This document shows positions 63,891-64,000 of a stretch of DNA of 64,000 nucleotides, piece after piece. The position numbers and the translations under genes are program-made. Location: positions 92,560 through 156,559 of the forward strand of contig NZ_NFIP01000006.1 of NCBI RefSeq assembly GCF_002161805.1, written 5' to 3'. Every line of letters starts with the position of its first letter. Positions within the stretch are counted from its first letter, which is position 1. The notes below the pieces were generated by a model. It was not told the origin of the DNA and did no database searches. It worked only from the letters and a program-made list of their open reading frames with translations. Source of the DNA: Collinsella sp. An307 (GTDB taxonomy: Bacteria; Actinomycetota; Coriobacteriia; Coriobacteriales; Coriobacteriaceae).

Positions 63891-64000
63891 AGGGACCGCG
63901 GACAAAAAGTTGGACCGCGCGGCGGTCCGGACGGGAGGTCCGCATGCACAGCAGGGAGGACGTGGAGCTGGCGCTGATGGCGCTCGAGGAGGGCTGGACC
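63891..64000 (+). mobile_element. Left end of a probable IS3-family insertion sequence (cut by window)
   Basis: The segment GGACCGCGGACAAAAAGTTG looks like the terminal repeat of IS3/IS150-type elements, which often carry CAAAAAGTTGGAC near their tips. It is followed closely by a transposase-type start. The other end lies outside the window, so neither length nor target duplication can be checked. Confidence 0.5.
63944..64000 (+). CDS. Transposase OrfA-type start (partial, cut by window edge)
   Basis: Nineteen codons (MHSREDVELALMALEEGWT) are visible after GGGAGGTCC. This resembles the beginning of helix-turn-helix OrfA proteins of the IS3 family. It is too short for a firm call. Confidence 0.5.
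   Translation, partial: MHSREDVELALMALEEGWT

Overview
The window is a high-GC bacterial chromosome segment carrying the replication-origin cluster. Gene content and order (rpmH, a GHKL ATPase gene, dnaA, dnaN, recF, dciA, gyrB, gyrA on one side; rnpA, yidD, yidC, jag, rsmG, parA, parB on the other), a bifunctional-nuclease (DUF151) gene, an Xfp-type phosphoketolase and electron-bifurcating NfnAB-like genes point to an anaerobic actinobacterium of class Coriobacteriia (Atopobiaceae/Olsenella/Collinsella-like). The taxonomic call is inference from gene content, not a database match.

Left part (1-21.9 kb): the end of pth; an nfnA-nfnB-type pair; a polar amino-acid ABC transporter operon (ATPase, Tat/lipoprotein binding protein, two permeases) followed by a cytidylate-kinase-like gene; a parvulin foldase with yqeY; a PTS EIIA; phosphoketolase; glmS; a LacI regulator; a HAD phosphatase with a VanZ-RDD membrane protein; larE; and an EF-G-like GTPase with altered G motifs. 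Middle part (21.9-33.4 kb): a 1.4 kb non-coding stretch with repeats, an alpha-glucoside PTS/6-phospho-glucosidase locus with a divergent RpiR regulator, a DUF4012 membrane protein, two glycosyltransferase-type genes of lower GC, and the DUF151 nuclease.

Origin part (33.7-50.8 kb): gyrA, gyrB, dciA, recF, dnaN, dnaA and a GHKL-ATPase/winged-helix gene run leftward. rpmH, rnpA, yidD, yidC, jag, rsmG, parA, parB and a small membrane-protein gene run rightward. The intergenic region around 45.3-45.6 kb has DnaA-box-like sites and a strong rpmH promoter and is the best oriC candidate. Three parS sites spaced exactly 47 bp apart precede parA. Right part (50.9-64 kb): rlmN; ddl; a DnaQ-DinG fusion helicase; a HipA-like kinase gene overlapping a gene that appears to fuse a HipS-like domain to an HTH antitoxin; dnaB; purA; a DegV protein; purD; and the left end of a probable IS3-family element.

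The most unusual items are: (1) an array of nine 20-bp units, five in one orientation and four inverted, between recF and dciA; (2) the two-gene HipT / HipS-HTH module; (3) the GHKL ATPase gene that heads the dnaA operon; (4) two 183-bp elements with matching terminal inverted repeats 19 kb apart; (5) the same palindrome bracketing the lower-GC jag-parB segment.
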